Positions 56,336-64,000 of a stretch of DNA of 64,000 nt are shown one piece after another (positions within the stretch are counted from its first letter, which is position 1; every line of letters starts with the position of its first letter). The stretch spans positions 1 to 64,000 of the forward strand of contig NZ_LR134290.1 of the NCBI RefSeq assembly GCF_900636545.1, in the 5' to 3' direction. Source of the DNA: Pseudomonas mendocina. Lineage in GTDB: Bacteria > Pseudomonadota > Gammaproteobacteria > Pseudomonadales > Pseudomonadaceae. Below the pieces are notes generated by a model. It worked only from the letters and a program-made list of their open reading frames with translations. It was not told the DNA's origin and made no database searches. The translations under genes and the position numbers were made by a program.

Positions 56336-58089
56336 CACTTCACCCGTTGTGCCAGGGACACACTGAAGATGCCCCACTGGTCGATGCGCTGCGCCACCTT
56401 GCGAAAGCCCGCCGCTTCCACCAGTTGATCCATCTCAGCCTGGCTGCGCCGGCGCATGACCCAGGCCTGGCCACCGCGATGGCTGGTCAGGGCGCGGGCA
56501 ATCAGCTCCAGCTGCGGGTGCCAGGGCTGGCCGGTGTAGACCAGATAACCGCCCTCCTCGACTGCCGCTGCCAGCCCGGCCAGCGAGTCGCCGACCATCT
56601 GGTTGCTGCCGAACAGTTCATACAGGCCGGAGACCACTGCCAGGGTTGGCTTCGGTTCGAGTGCGGCGAGATCGTCACGGTCGAAGGCATCGCCTTTGAC
56701 GAAGCGGGCGATGTCGCCCAGGCCCTTCTGCTCGATCAGCGCATTGCCGTCGCGCACGTTGATGTCGCTGTAGTCGCGCAGCAGGATCGAATCGGGGCGC
56801 TGCTGCTGACCTTCCAACGATTCGAGGATGTAGCGGCCATGGCCGGCGGCAATATCGACGATACGCACCGCCTTGTTCGCCTCGCGCAGTCGGGCCATGG
56901 CCAGGCGCAGCAGCTCTTCGGCGTGCAGCTTGCGCTGGCGGATGCCACGCCAGCCGATGGAGTCCAGGTAGTTCTGGTCGATCAGCCGGCCCAGTGCGCC
57001 CTTGCCGGTCGGTTGGTTGCGGTAGACGTAATCGAGGGTGCTGCCGGAATCGAAGCCGGTGTCGAAGCCAAGCTTGACCCCGGCCGACAGCGTGCTGCCC
57101 AGGCGCATGCCGGCGCGAGTGGCGCGCCAGTAGAGGTCGCGCAGCGAGTTTCTCGGCAGCGGCGCGGCCAGCTCCTCGGCTTCGGCGCAGGTGGCACCCA
57201 GGCGGTCGGCGTCAAGCAGCGAAGGACGAGTCAGAGGCTCCTCGAAGTTGCGCAGGATAAAGCGCCGCGCGCGGCTCAGGGCGTGGGCGCGGTCACGTTC
57301 ACCCAGGGTGTCGTGGAAGAAGCCAGGCAGCAGGTGTTTCTCCTTGCGCAGGCTGCCGAGGCGCTCGAAGAAGTCTTCCTGAGGTTTGCGATGGACGACG
57401 AAGTCGGCGCCGGAGATCAGCAGTTGGGTCGGCACCTGGATCGCCTGGGCGTCGGCGACGACGCGGTCGGCCGCTTCGTACAGGCCGAGCAGCATGGTCA
57501 CCGAAATCGGCCGGGCGATCAGCGAGTCGTTTTCGAAGGAGGCGATACGCTCGGGATCGTGGCTGAGAAACTTGGCCTTGACGTAGCTGTTGACGAAGAA
57601 GTTGCCGCGCCAGGCATGCAGCAGTTTCAGCCCGGACCGGGCGAAAGGCACGTAGAGCTTGACCTTGAAGGCCGGCGAGGCGAGCACCAGGCAGCGCACC
57701 TTGGGCGCGTAGTCATGGGCCCAGGTGGAGACGATTACCGCGCCGACGCTTTGCGCCACCACCGCCAGGTCCTCTTCGGCGATGCCGTGTTGGGCGCCGA
57801 TATGCTCGATAAAGGTCTGCACGTCACGCACGCTGGTGGCGAAGCTCGGGCTGTCGCCGCGCGCGCCGGGCGAGAGGCCATGGCCACGGGCATCCCAGGC
57901 GAAGAAGTCGTAGTGCGGCAGGTCCAGCTCGTCCACCAGGTGGGCCATGCGCCCGCCGTGCTCATGGCCGCGATGGAAAAGCACCACTGCCTGGCGCGGG
58001 CCGTCCGCGGACACAGTCGCCGGCCAGTGGCGATAGCTCAGCTCTACACCGTCGTGGGTGGCAAAGGTATGCAGTTGGACGGGGCGCAT
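56335..58089 (-). CDS. Bifunctional alpha/beta hydrolase-SAM methyltransferase (YnbC type)
   Basis: The 584-residue protein has an N-terminal lysophospholipase-like hydrolase (about 1-290: YDFFAWDARGHGLSPG, nucleophile elbow VAQSVGAV, a variant of GxSxG, and a late DFVVHRKP and GFFHDTLGE) and a C-terminal class I methyltransferase (about 355-584: VRIVDIAAGHGRYILE as SAM motif I). The same fusion is found in E. coli YnbC. The methyltransferase may act on the lipid head group. It ends in a 1-bp overlap with the phosphatase gene. Confidence 0.9.
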   Translation of the reverse strand: MRPVQLHTFATHDGVELSYRHWPATVSADGPRQAVVLFHRGHEHGGRMAHLVDELDLPHYDFFAWDARGHGLSPGARGDSPSFATSVRDVQTFIEHIGAQHGIAEEDLAVVAQSVGAVIVSTWAHDYAPKVRCLVLASPAFKVKLYVPFARSGLKLLHAWRGNFFVNSYVKAKFLSHDPERIASFENDSLIARPISVTMLLGLYEAADRVVADAQAIQVPTQLLISGADFVVHRKPQEDFFERLGSLRKEKHLLPGFFHDTLGERDRAHALSRARRFILRNFEEPLTRPSLLDADRLGATCAEAEELAAPLPRNSLRDLYWRATRAGMRLGSTLSAGVKLGFDTGFDSGSTLDYVYRNQPTGKGALGRLIDQNYLDSIGWRGIRQRKLHAEELLRLAMARLREANKAVRIVDIAAGHGRYILESLEGQQQRPDSILLRDYSDINVRDGNALIEQKGLGDIARFVKGDAFDRDDLAALEPKPTLAVVSGLYELFGSNQMVGDSLAGLAAAVEEGGYLVYTGQPWHPQLELIARALTSHRGGQAWVMRRRSQAEMDQLVEAAGFRKVAQRIDQWGIFSVSLAQRVK

Positions 58090-58115
58090 GGAATCTCCTT
58101 ATTCCTTGAAAAGGT

Positions 58116-58721
58116 TCAGGCCGTTTCGGCCAGCCCGTGGCGAACGCGGTTGTAGAGGGTATAGAGCAGTAGAGCGAGAATCAGCGCCAGCGCCAGGTTG
58201 ATCCACAAGGCAGGCAGCAGGCCCGTGGCGACGCCTGCACCGATCACACCGAAGCAGAAGGCGCGATCACTCTTGCCCATCGGCCCGTCATAGCGTCGCG
58301 AGGCGCCGACCATGGGGCCGAGCACGCCGGCGTATTCGCTGATCACCGCCATCACTACCACCAGGATCACCAGCAGCGGCGAGACGCCAGGCAACAGGGC
58401 GAAGGGCAGATACAGGGCACTGTCGGCGATCACGTCGCAGAGTTCGTTGAGGTAGGCGCCGAGCTTCGATTGCTGGCCGAACTCACGTGCGAGCATGCCG
58501 TCGACGGCATTGAGCGCCATGCGCAGCAGCATCCACAGGGGGATCAGGGCGAATAGCCAGATGATGTGGCTGAAGATTGCGAGCAGGGCGCCGAGCAGCA
58601 CGGAGACCACGGCCGCGGCCAGGGTCACCTGGTTGGCGGTGACGCCGCGCGCGTAAAGGCGTTCAACGCCGGGGCGCAGCAGATTCTGGAAGGCCGGTTT
58701 GAGCTGGTAGATCGACGGCAT
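58116..58721 (-). CDS. CDP-alcohol phosphatidyltransferase family protein (YnbA type) with Asn substitutions
   Basis: First gene of the operon, 201 residues, polytopic. Members join CDP-diacylglycerol to an alcohol such as glycerol phosphate, serine or inositol. The usual motif is D-x2-DG-x2-AR-x8-G-x3-D-x3-D. Here it reads NAVDGMLAREFGQQSKLG followed by AYLNELCD: the first and third metal-binding Asp are Asn while the second and fourth are kept. From memory YnbA-like proteins share this trait, so it may mark a subfamily with altered metal binding or chemistry rather than decay. Acceptor alcohol unknown. Confidence 0.88.
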   Translation of the reverse strand: MPSIYQLKPAFQNLLRPGVERLYARGVTANQVTLAAAVVSVLLGALLAIFSHIIWLFALIPLWMLLRMALNAVDGMLAREFGQQSKLGAYLNELCDVIADSALYLPFALLPGVSPLLVILVVVMAVISEYAGVLGPMVGASRRYDGPMGKSDRAFCFGVIGAGVATGLLPALWINLALALILALLLYTLYNRVRHGLAETA

Positions 58722-58998
58722 GGCAGTGAATTCCCTTTACTGATCCAATCATCGGCCATCGTAGCGGGCGAGACTGTGCGCTCGTCGAGGCTTGTATCAA
58801 TGCGTGTCAGGGGTTGATGCGCTCTGGCTTTTACACACTCGCAGTGAGCAGCCCCGAGGGTCGTTGTGGCGAAGCGCCTCGCCACAACTTATACCCTGTT
58901 ACGAGATTTTCCTAGCGCGGTCGATTCGCCCGGTAAATCAGCTAGATAGAAGCGATGATGGCGCTTTGATTGCATTTGCTGCACAGCTTATCCACAGA

Positions 58999-59766
58999 TC
59001 AGGCCGTTTCGCCCAGGCGGCTCAGCTGCGGTTCTTCGCCCCGCAGTTCGGCCTGCTGCTGGCAGGCCCACTGGAAGGCACGTTCATTGAGTTCGGCGAT
59101 GGCGCGCGGGCCCTCGCCTTCGGCGTACATCGGCTTGCCGATGATCACCTGGATGGTGCCCGAGCGTTTGCCCCAGCCCGCCTTGGGCCAGAACTCGCCG
59201 GCATTGTGCGCGATGGGCAGTACCGGCAGGCCGGCATTCACCGCCAGGGCCGTGCCGCCACGGGAAAACTTGCCGATCTGCCCTGGGGGAATGCGTGTAC
59301 CTTCGGGGAATACCAGTACCCAGGCGCCCTGCTTGAGACGCTCGTCGCCCTGCTTGGCCAACTGCTTGAGTGCGGCTTTGGGGTTGCTGCGGTCGATGGC
59401 GATGGGCTTGAGCAGCGCCATGCCCCAGCCGAAAAACGGCACGCGCAGCAGCTCGCGCTTGACCACCTGTGACAGCGGCTCGAAATAGGCGGAGAGGAAG
59501 AAGGTTTCCCAGGTGCTCTGGTGGTTGGCGAGGATCACGCAGGGGCGCTCGGGGATGTTTTCCACGCCACGCACGTCATAGCGGATGCCGACGATCACCT
59601 TGGCCAGCCACACCGCGCAGCTGCACCAGGCCTGGACGACGAAGCGGTAGCGTTGGCGGAATGGCAGCAAGGGGGCGACCACCAGGCTGATCAGGCACCA
59701 GAAGAACGAGCTGGACGACAGCAGCAGGTAGAAAAGCGTGACTCTGAAAGCCTGCAGGATCGCCAT
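58999..59766 (-). CDS. plsC: 1-acyl-sn-glycerol-3-phosphate acyltransferase
   Basis: Makes phosphatidate from lysophosphatidate. I use ATG 59766 (MAILQAFRVTLFYLLL, 255 residues) because it aligns with the known Pseudomonas N-terminus and has AAGG upstream; GTG 59778 is an alternative. Motifs: NHQSTWETFF (NHx4D-like, with Glu in the last place), LLKPIAIDRSN, FPEGTRIPPG and NAGLPVLPIAHN. It is the homologue of the origin-proximal P. aeruginosa gene called lptA/plsC and lies 14 bp after gmhB. Confidence 0.92.
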   Translation of the reverse strand: MAILQAFRVTLFYLLLSSSSFFWCLISLVVAPLLPFRQRYRFVVQAWCSCAVWLAKVIVGIRYDVRGVENIPERPCVILANHQSTWETFFLSAYFEPLSQVVKRELLRVPFFGWGMALLKPIAIDRSNPKAALKQLAKQGDERLKQGAWVLVFPEGTRIPPGQIGKFSRGGTALAVNAGLPVLPIAHNAGEFWPKAGWGKRSGTIQVIIGKPMYAEGEGPRAIAELNERAFQWACQQQAELRGEEPQLSRLGETA

Positions 59767-59779
59767 GAAGCTTCGCACC

Positions 59780-60310
59780 TTATGAGAGCAGTCGATCGGC
59801 GACAGCCGCCAGATCGTCGAATACCAGGGTTCCTGGCGGCAACGGCTTGGCCAGGGTACGTTCGCCCTTGCCGGTTTTCACCAGCACAGGCTGACAATCG
59901 ACGGCCAGCGCGGCCTGCAGGTCACCGCTGGTATCGCCGACGAACCAGATTCCTGCCAGATCCGTGGCGTAGTGCGCAGCGATCTGTTTGAGCATGCCCG
60001 GTTTTGGCTTGCGGCACTCGCAGCCATCATCCGGGCCGTGCGGGCAGTGGACGATCAGGCCGACTTCGCCGCCCTGCTCGGCCACCAGCTGGCGCAGGCG
60101 CGCGTGCATCGACTCCAGGGTCGCCAGGTCGTAATAGCCACGGGCGATGCCGGACTGGTTGGTGGCCACGGCCACCGTCCAGCCCGCCTTGGACAGGCGT
60201 GCGATAGCGGCGATCGACGAGGGGATCGGAATCCATTCGTCGAGCGTCTTGATATAGGCGTCGGAGTCTTGGTTGATGACACCGTCGCGGTCGAGGATGA
60301 GTAACTTCAT
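59780..60310 (-). CDS. gmhB: D-glycero-beta-D-manno-heptose-1,7-bisphosphate 7-phosphatase
   Basis: HAD-family phosphatase of ADP-heptose synthesis for lipopolysaccharide core. The 176-residue protein has the nucleophile motif LILDRDGVIN (Asp7 and Asp9), ATNQSGIARGYY, the zinc-binding CPHGPDDGCECRKPKPGM and the late WFVGDTSGDL. All catalytic residues are intact. It sits between glyS and plsC, the conserved Pseudomonas arrangement. Confidence 0.95.
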   Translation of the reverse strand: MKLLILDRDGVINQDSDAYIKTLDEWIPIPSSIAAIARLSKAGWTVAVATNQSGIARGYYDLATLESMHARLRQLVAEQGGEVGLIVHCPHGPDDGCECRKPKPGMLKQIAAHYATDLAGIWFVGDTSGDLQAALAVDCQPVLVKTGKGERTLAKPLPPGTLVFDDLAAVADRLLS

Positions 60311-60322
60311 GAACAGGCCTTA

Positions 60323-60381
60323 GGCTGCAAGCCACAGGCCGCAGGCCCGGCTGCATTGCCTGCAGCCTGTGGCCTGAAGCC
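60323..60381. repeat. Imperfect inverted repeat between glyS and gmhB
   Basis: Two 24-bp arms (60323-60346, beginning GGCTGCAAGCCACAGG, and 60358-60381, beginning GCCTGCAGCCTGTGG) can pair at about 20 of 24 positions around an 11-nt loop. It fills most of the 86-bp gap. Similar GC-rich CAGGC/GCCTG repeats are scattered through Pseudomonas genomes. No T-run; probably an mRNA-stability or REP-like element. Confidence 0.65.
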
Positions 60382-60396
60382 TGTAGCCAGTGGGCG

Positions 60397-62451
60397 TCAG
60401 CCCAGCACCGAAATATCCGCCACGCCGAGGAACAGCCCGCGCAGACGGGCCAGCAGGGCGTAGCGGTTGGCGCGCACGCGCGGGTCTTCGGCGTTGACCA
60501 GCACCGCTTCGAAGAAGGCGTCCACCGGCTCGCGCAGGCTGGCCAGCTTGGCCAGGGCCTCACTGTACTGACGCGCAGCGGCCAGCGGTTGTACCGCATG
60601 GTCGGCCTGCTGGATGGCGGCGTGCAGGGCGAATTCGCTGGGGTTATCGAAGTAGTGCGCCTCGACCTGGGCGGCGACGCCGCCTTCGGCCTTGCTCAGC
60701 AGGTTCGACACGCGCTTGTTGGCGGCGGCCAGGGCAGCGGCCTGCGGCAGCTTGCGGAAGGCCTGAACGGCCTGCACACGCTGGTCGAAGTCCAGCGGCG
60801 AGGTCGGGTTCACCGCACGTACGGCCTGGTACACGGCGACTTCGATGCCTTCGTCTTCGTAGCGCGCACGCAGGCGGTCGAAGATGAATTCCAGCACCTG
60901 GGCGGCCAGGCCGTCGGTCTTGACCTTGCCGGCGTACTGGGCGACAGCGAAGTCGACTGCAGCGGCCAGATCCAGATCCAGGCCCTTCTCGATCAGGATG
61001 CGCAGCACGCCGAGGGCGGCACGGCGCAGGGCGTAGGGATCCTTCGAGCCGGTCGGCAGCATGCCGATACCGAAGATGCCGACCAGGGTGTCGAGCTTGT
61101 CGGCCACCGCCACGGCCGCACCGGTCAGGGTGCTTGGCAGTTCGGCACCGGCGCCGCGCGGCATGTACTGCTCGTTCAGGGCCAGGGCGACGTCCTGCGG
61201 CTCACCGTCGTTGAGCGCGTAGTAGTAACCGGCGATGCCCTGCATCTCGGGGAATTCGCCAACCATCTCAGTGGCTAGGTCGCACTTGGACAGCAGGCCG
61301 GCACGGGCGGCGCGTTGGGCGTCGCCACCGACTTCGCGGGCGATAAAACCGGCGAGCGCCGATACCCGTTGCGCCTTGTCGAATACCGAACCGAGTTGGG
61401 CCTGGAATACCACGTTGGCCAGGCGCTGGTTGAAGCCTTCGAGCTTCTGCTTCTTGTCCTGCTTGAAGAAGAACTCGGCGTCGGTCAGGCGCGGACGCAC
61501 GACTTTCTCGTTGCCGGAGACGATCTGCGCCGGGTCCTTGGACTCGACGTTGGCCACGGTGATGAAGCGCGGCAGCAGCTTGCCGTTCGCATCGAGCAGG
61601 CAGAAGTACTTCTGGTTGTCCTGCATGGTGCTGATCAGTGCTTCCTGCGGCACCTCGAGGAAGCGCTCCTCGAACGAGCAGACCAGCGGCACCGGCCATT
61701 CGACCAGCGCGGTGACTTCATCCAGCAGTGCCGGCGGCACGATGGCCGTGCCCTGCTCGGCGGCGGCCAGTTCGTCGACGCGGCGGCTGATGATCTCGCG
61801 GCGCTCGGCGAAATCGGCCAGCACGTAGGCGCTGCGCAGGTCTTCGGCGTAGCTGGCCGGGCTGCTGATGCGCACATCGCGGTTGGCGTGGAAGCGGTGG
61901 CCGCGGGAGACGCGACCGGCTTTTTGCGCAAGGATCTCGCAGTCGACCACGGCGTCACCGAACAGCATCACCAGCCACTGGGTCGGGCGCACGAATTCGT
62001 CGCGGCGGGCGGCCCAGCGCATACGCTTGGGAATCGGCAGGTCGTCCAGCGAGTCCTGCACGATGGTCGGCAGCAGGCTCACCGCCGGCTGGCCGGGGAT
62101 GTGCTGGGCGAAGCGCAGTTTCGCCCCGCTGCGGTCGATCTCGGCGATGTCCACGCCGCACTTGCGGGCGAAGCCCAGAGCGGCCTGGGTCGGGTTGCCG
62201 TCGGCGTCGAAGGCGGCCTGGATGGGCGGGCCGTCGAGGTTCATGCTGCGGTCGGCCTGCTGCTCCTCGAGCTGCTCGATCAGCACCGCCAGGCGACGCG
62301 GCGCGGCGTACACGCGGCTCGCTGCATAGCCCAGGCCGGCGGCCTTGAGGCCTTTCTCGATACCGGCGAGGAAGGCATCGCCGAGGCTCTTCAGGGCCTT
62401 CGGTGGCAGCTCTTCGGTGCCCAGTTCGACCAGGAAATCTTTCGCACTCAT
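60397..62451 (-). CDS. glyS: Glycyl-tRNA synthetase beta subunit
   Basis: tRNA-binding beta chain of the tetrameric glycyl-tRNA synthetase. The 684-residue protein begins [22 protein letters not shown], the family signature ([12 protein letters not shown]), contains KRMRWA, and has a C-terminal anticodon-binding helical region. It overlaps glyQ by 4 bp (ATGA), the standard coupling of the two subunits. Length is normal. Confidence 0.97.
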   Translation of the reverse strand: MSAKDFLVELGTEELPPKALKSLGDAFLAGIEKGLKAAGLGYAASRVYAAPRRLAVLIEQLEEQQADRSMNLDGPPIQAAFDADGNPTQAALGFARKCGVDIAEIDRSGAKLRFAQHIPGQPAVSLLPTIVQDSLDDLPIPKRMRWAARRDEFVRPTQWLVMLFGDAVVDCEILAQKAGRVSRGHRFHANRDVRISSPASYAEDLRSAYVLADFAERREIISRRVDELAAAEQGTAIVPPALLDEVTALVEWPVPLVCSFEERFLEVPQEALISTMQDNQKYFCLLDANGKLLPRFITVANVESKDPAQIVSGNEKVVRPRLTDAEFFFKQDKKQKLEGFNQRLANVVFQAQLGSVFDKAQRVSALAGFIAREVGGDAQRAARAGLLSKCDLATEMVGEFPEMQGIAGYYYALNDGEPQDVALALNEQYMPRGAGAELPSTLTGAAVAVADKLDTLVGIFGIGMLPTGSKDPYALRRAALGVLRILIEKGLDLDLAAAVDFAVAQYAGKVKTDGLAAQVLEFIFDRLRARYEDEGIEVAVYQAVRAVNPTSPLDFDQRVQAVQAFRKLPQAAALAAANKRVSNLLSKAEGGVAAQVEAHYFDNPSEFALHAAIQQADHAVQPLAAARQYSEALAKLASLREPVDAFFEAVLVNAEDPRVRANRYALLARLRGLFLGVADISVLG

Positions 62452-63395
62452 GCTTGCGCCTCCAGCTTGGCCAGTACTTCGTCACGCAGATCGGGGGTGG
62501 CCATGGGGAAGCCGAGTCGGGCGCGGGCCTGCAGGTAGCTCTGCGCCACGGCGCGCGCCAGGGTACGCACGCGCAGGATGTACTGCTGGCGCGCGGTCAC
62601 CGAGATGGCGCGGCGTGCGTCGAGCAGGTTGAAGGTGTGCGAGGCCTTGAGCACCATCTCGTAGGTCGGCAGCGGCAGTTGCAGCTCGATCAGACGGTTG
62701 GCTTCGCTCTCGTAGAAGTCGAACAGCTCGAATAGCTTCTCGACGTTGGCGTGCTCGAAGTTGTAGGTGGACTGCTCCACCTCGTTCTGGTGGAACACGT
62801 CGCCGTAGGTCACGGTGCCGAACGGGCCGTCGGTCCAGATCAGGTCGTAGACCGAGTCGACGCCCTGCAGGTACATGGCCAGGCGCTCCAGGCCGTAGGT
62901 GATCTCGCCGGTCACCGGGTAGCACTCGATGCCACCAACCTGCTGGAAGTAGGTGAACTGGGTGACTTCCATGCCGTTGAGCCAGATTTCCCAGCCCAGG
63001 CCCCAGGCGCCGAGTGTGGGCGATTCCCAGTTGTCTTCGACGAAGCGGATGTCATGCACTTCCGGGTCGAGGCCGATGGCCTTCAGCGAACCCAGGTACA
63101 GCTCCTGGAAGTTCTCCGGATTGGGCTTCAAGACCACCTGGAACTGGTAGTAGTGCTGCAGGCGGTTGGGGTTCTCGCCGTAGCGGCCATCGGTCGGGCG
63201 ACGCGAAGGCTGCACATAGGCGGCGTTCCAGGTCTCCGGGCCGACGGCGCGCAGGAAGGTGGCGGTGTGGAAGGTGCCGGCGCCCACTTCCATGTCGTAG
63301 GGTTGCAGCACCACGCAGCCCTGCTCGGCCCAGTAGTTCTGCAGGGCCAGGATCAGGTCCTGGAAGGTGCGCACGGCAGGCTTGTTCTGGCTCAC
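62448..63395 (-). CDS. glyQ: Glycyl-tRNA synthetase alpha subunit
   Basis: Catalytic alpha chain of glycyl-tRNA synthetase. The start is set at GTG 63395 ([19 protein letters not shown]), which gives 315 residues as in P. aeruginosa; the open frame extends upstream to 63485 without family similarity. Signatures: [40 protein letters not shown] and [20 protein letters not shown]. Transcribed divergently from tag. Confidence 0.96.
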   Translation of the reverse strand: MSQNKPAVRTFQDLILALQNYWAEQGCVVLQPYDMEVGAGTFHTATFLRAVGPETWNAAYVQPSRRPTDGRYGENPNRLQHYYQFQVVLKPNPENFQELYLGSLKAIGLDPEVHDIRFVEDNWESPTLGAWGLGWEIWLNGMEVTQFTYFQQVGGIECYPVTGEITYGLERLAMYLQGVDSVYDLIWTDGPFGTVTYGDVFHQNEVEQSTYNFEHANVEKLFELFDFYESEANRLIELQLPLPTYEMVLKASHTFNLLDARRAISVTARQQYILRVRTLARAVAQSYLQARARLGFPMATPDLRDEVLAKLEAQA

Positions 63396-63566
63396 GAAAA
63401 AATCACCTGTGGAGGCTTGCGAGGGAAAGCCGGGGAGTATATCGAAACTCGGCGCAAGCCGCAGGGTACGGCACATCGGCATCATCCCTTGTTGCTAGTG
63501 ACTGTATTTATATCCAGCTATTTTGTGGTTATAGTCGCCGCTTCATCCTGACCGAGGCTTTTCGCC

Positions 63567-64000
63567 ATGCCCCGTTGCTTCTGGTGTACCGACGATCCGC
63601 TGTACCAGGCCTACCACGACGAGGAGTGGGGCGTGCCGCAGCGCGATGCCCGGCAACTGTTCGAGATGCTGCTGCTCGAAGGCGCGCAGGCCGGGCTGTC
63701 GTGGATCACCGTGCTGAAGAAGCGCGAGCGTTATCGGCAGGTGCTGCACGGCTTCGATCCGGAGCGTCTGGCGCGCCTCAGTGACGAGGAAATCGAGGTT
63801 CTGATGCAGGACCCCGGCATCATCCGCAACCGCCTCAAGCTCAAGGCCGTGCGGCAGAACGCCCAGGCCTGGCTGAAGCTGGAAGACCCGGTAACCTGGC
63901 TCTGGTCGTTCGTCGGCGGCGCGCCGAAGATCAACCACTTCAGCGACCGCAGCCAGATGGTGGCGGTGACGCCCGAGGCCGAGGCGATGAGCAAGGCGTT
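63567..64000 (+). CDS. tag: DNA-3-methyladenine glycosylase I (cut by the window end)
   Basis: Base-excision enzyme that removes 3-methyladenine. The first 144 codons are present from ATG 63567. Tag features: zinc-binding N-terminus PRCFWCTDDPLYQAYHDEEWG, split here as PRCFWC and YHDEEWGVP, then LFEMLLLEGAQAGLSW with the substrate-pocket Glu, and IIRNRLKLKAVRQNA. The 3' end, including the C-terminal zinc ligands, lies outside the window. Confidence 0.95.
   Translation, partial: MPRCFWCTDDPLYQAYHDEEWGVPQRDARQLFEMLLLEGAQAGLSWITVLKKRERYRQVLHGFDPERLARLSDEEIEVLMQDPGIIRNRLKLKAVRQNAQAWLKLEDPVTWLWSFVGGAPKINHFSDRSQMVAVTPEAEAMSKA

Noticed and set aside
58988..58996. Perfect DnaA box TTATCCACA upstream of the plsC end
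   Set aside because: A single 9-mer is expected by chance roughly every 130 kb of one strand; with no cluster of boxes nearby I do not call an origin or a DnaA-regulated site.

Overview
The window begins at the GTG start codon of dnaA and reads dnaA-dnaN-recF-gyrB, so it is the start of a chromosome numbered from the replication origin. DnaA, GyrB, GlyQ and an H1-type (HSI-I) type VI secretion (T6SS) locus all look like Pseudomonas. I infer a Pseudomonas, probably of the P. mendocina/P. oleovorans branch; the species is a guess. Two perfect parS (ParB) sites lie inside recF.

Layout: (1) 1-6281, replication genes. (2) 6383-7719, a two-gene unit of unknown function, a candidate membrane-active effector with a small polytopic partner. 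(3) 7812-24991, minus strand, the post-translational and membrane half of the T6SS: fha-tssJ-tssK-tssL-tssM-tagF-pppA-ppkA-tagT-tagS-tagR-tagQ, mostly chained by 1-8 bp overlaps. (4) 25372-38180, plus strand, the tail, baseplate and ATPase half: tssA-tssB-tssC-hcp, a Tae4-like amidase with a probable immunity lipoprotein, then tssE-tssF-tssG-clpV-vgrG. The effector pair sits where HSI-I of P. aeruginosa carries tagJ.

(5) 38180-51442 is an Rhs effector island. It holds an Eag chaperone, a first prePAAR/PAAR-Rhs effector with its immunity gene, a 52-codon internally deleted copy of eag, a second prePAAR/PAAR-Rhs effector with an Imm22-like immunity gene, and an AT-rich series of displaced toxin tips and immunity genes: a beheaded AHH nuclease with Imm11, and a frameshifted Rhs core with a WHH nuclease and a small immunity gene. 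A palindromic element follows each of the last three immunity genes. At 51571-51676 four short hairpins expose GGA in their loops and end in an intrinsic terminator, the architecture of a Rsm (CsrA-titrating) small RNA; H1-T6SS loci of pseudomonads are controlled by RsmA.

(6) 51790-52941 is a membrane diguanylate cyclase. (7) 53010-58721 is a six-gene phospholipid-like operon resembling E. coli ynbABCD (CDP-alcohol phosphotransferase, hydrolase-methyltransferase, PAP2-dual-specificity phosphatase, CdsA paralogue) with an added acyltransferase and a small membrane protein. (8) 58999-64000 returns to the usual Pseudomonas origin neighbourhood: plsC, gmhB, glyS, glyQ and the start of tag. From memory, P. 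aeruginosa has gyrB followed directly by this last block, so about 52 kb (T6SS, Rhs island, lipid operon) lies between gyrB and plsC here. No tRNA, rRNA, CRISPR array or complete insertion sequence was seen.
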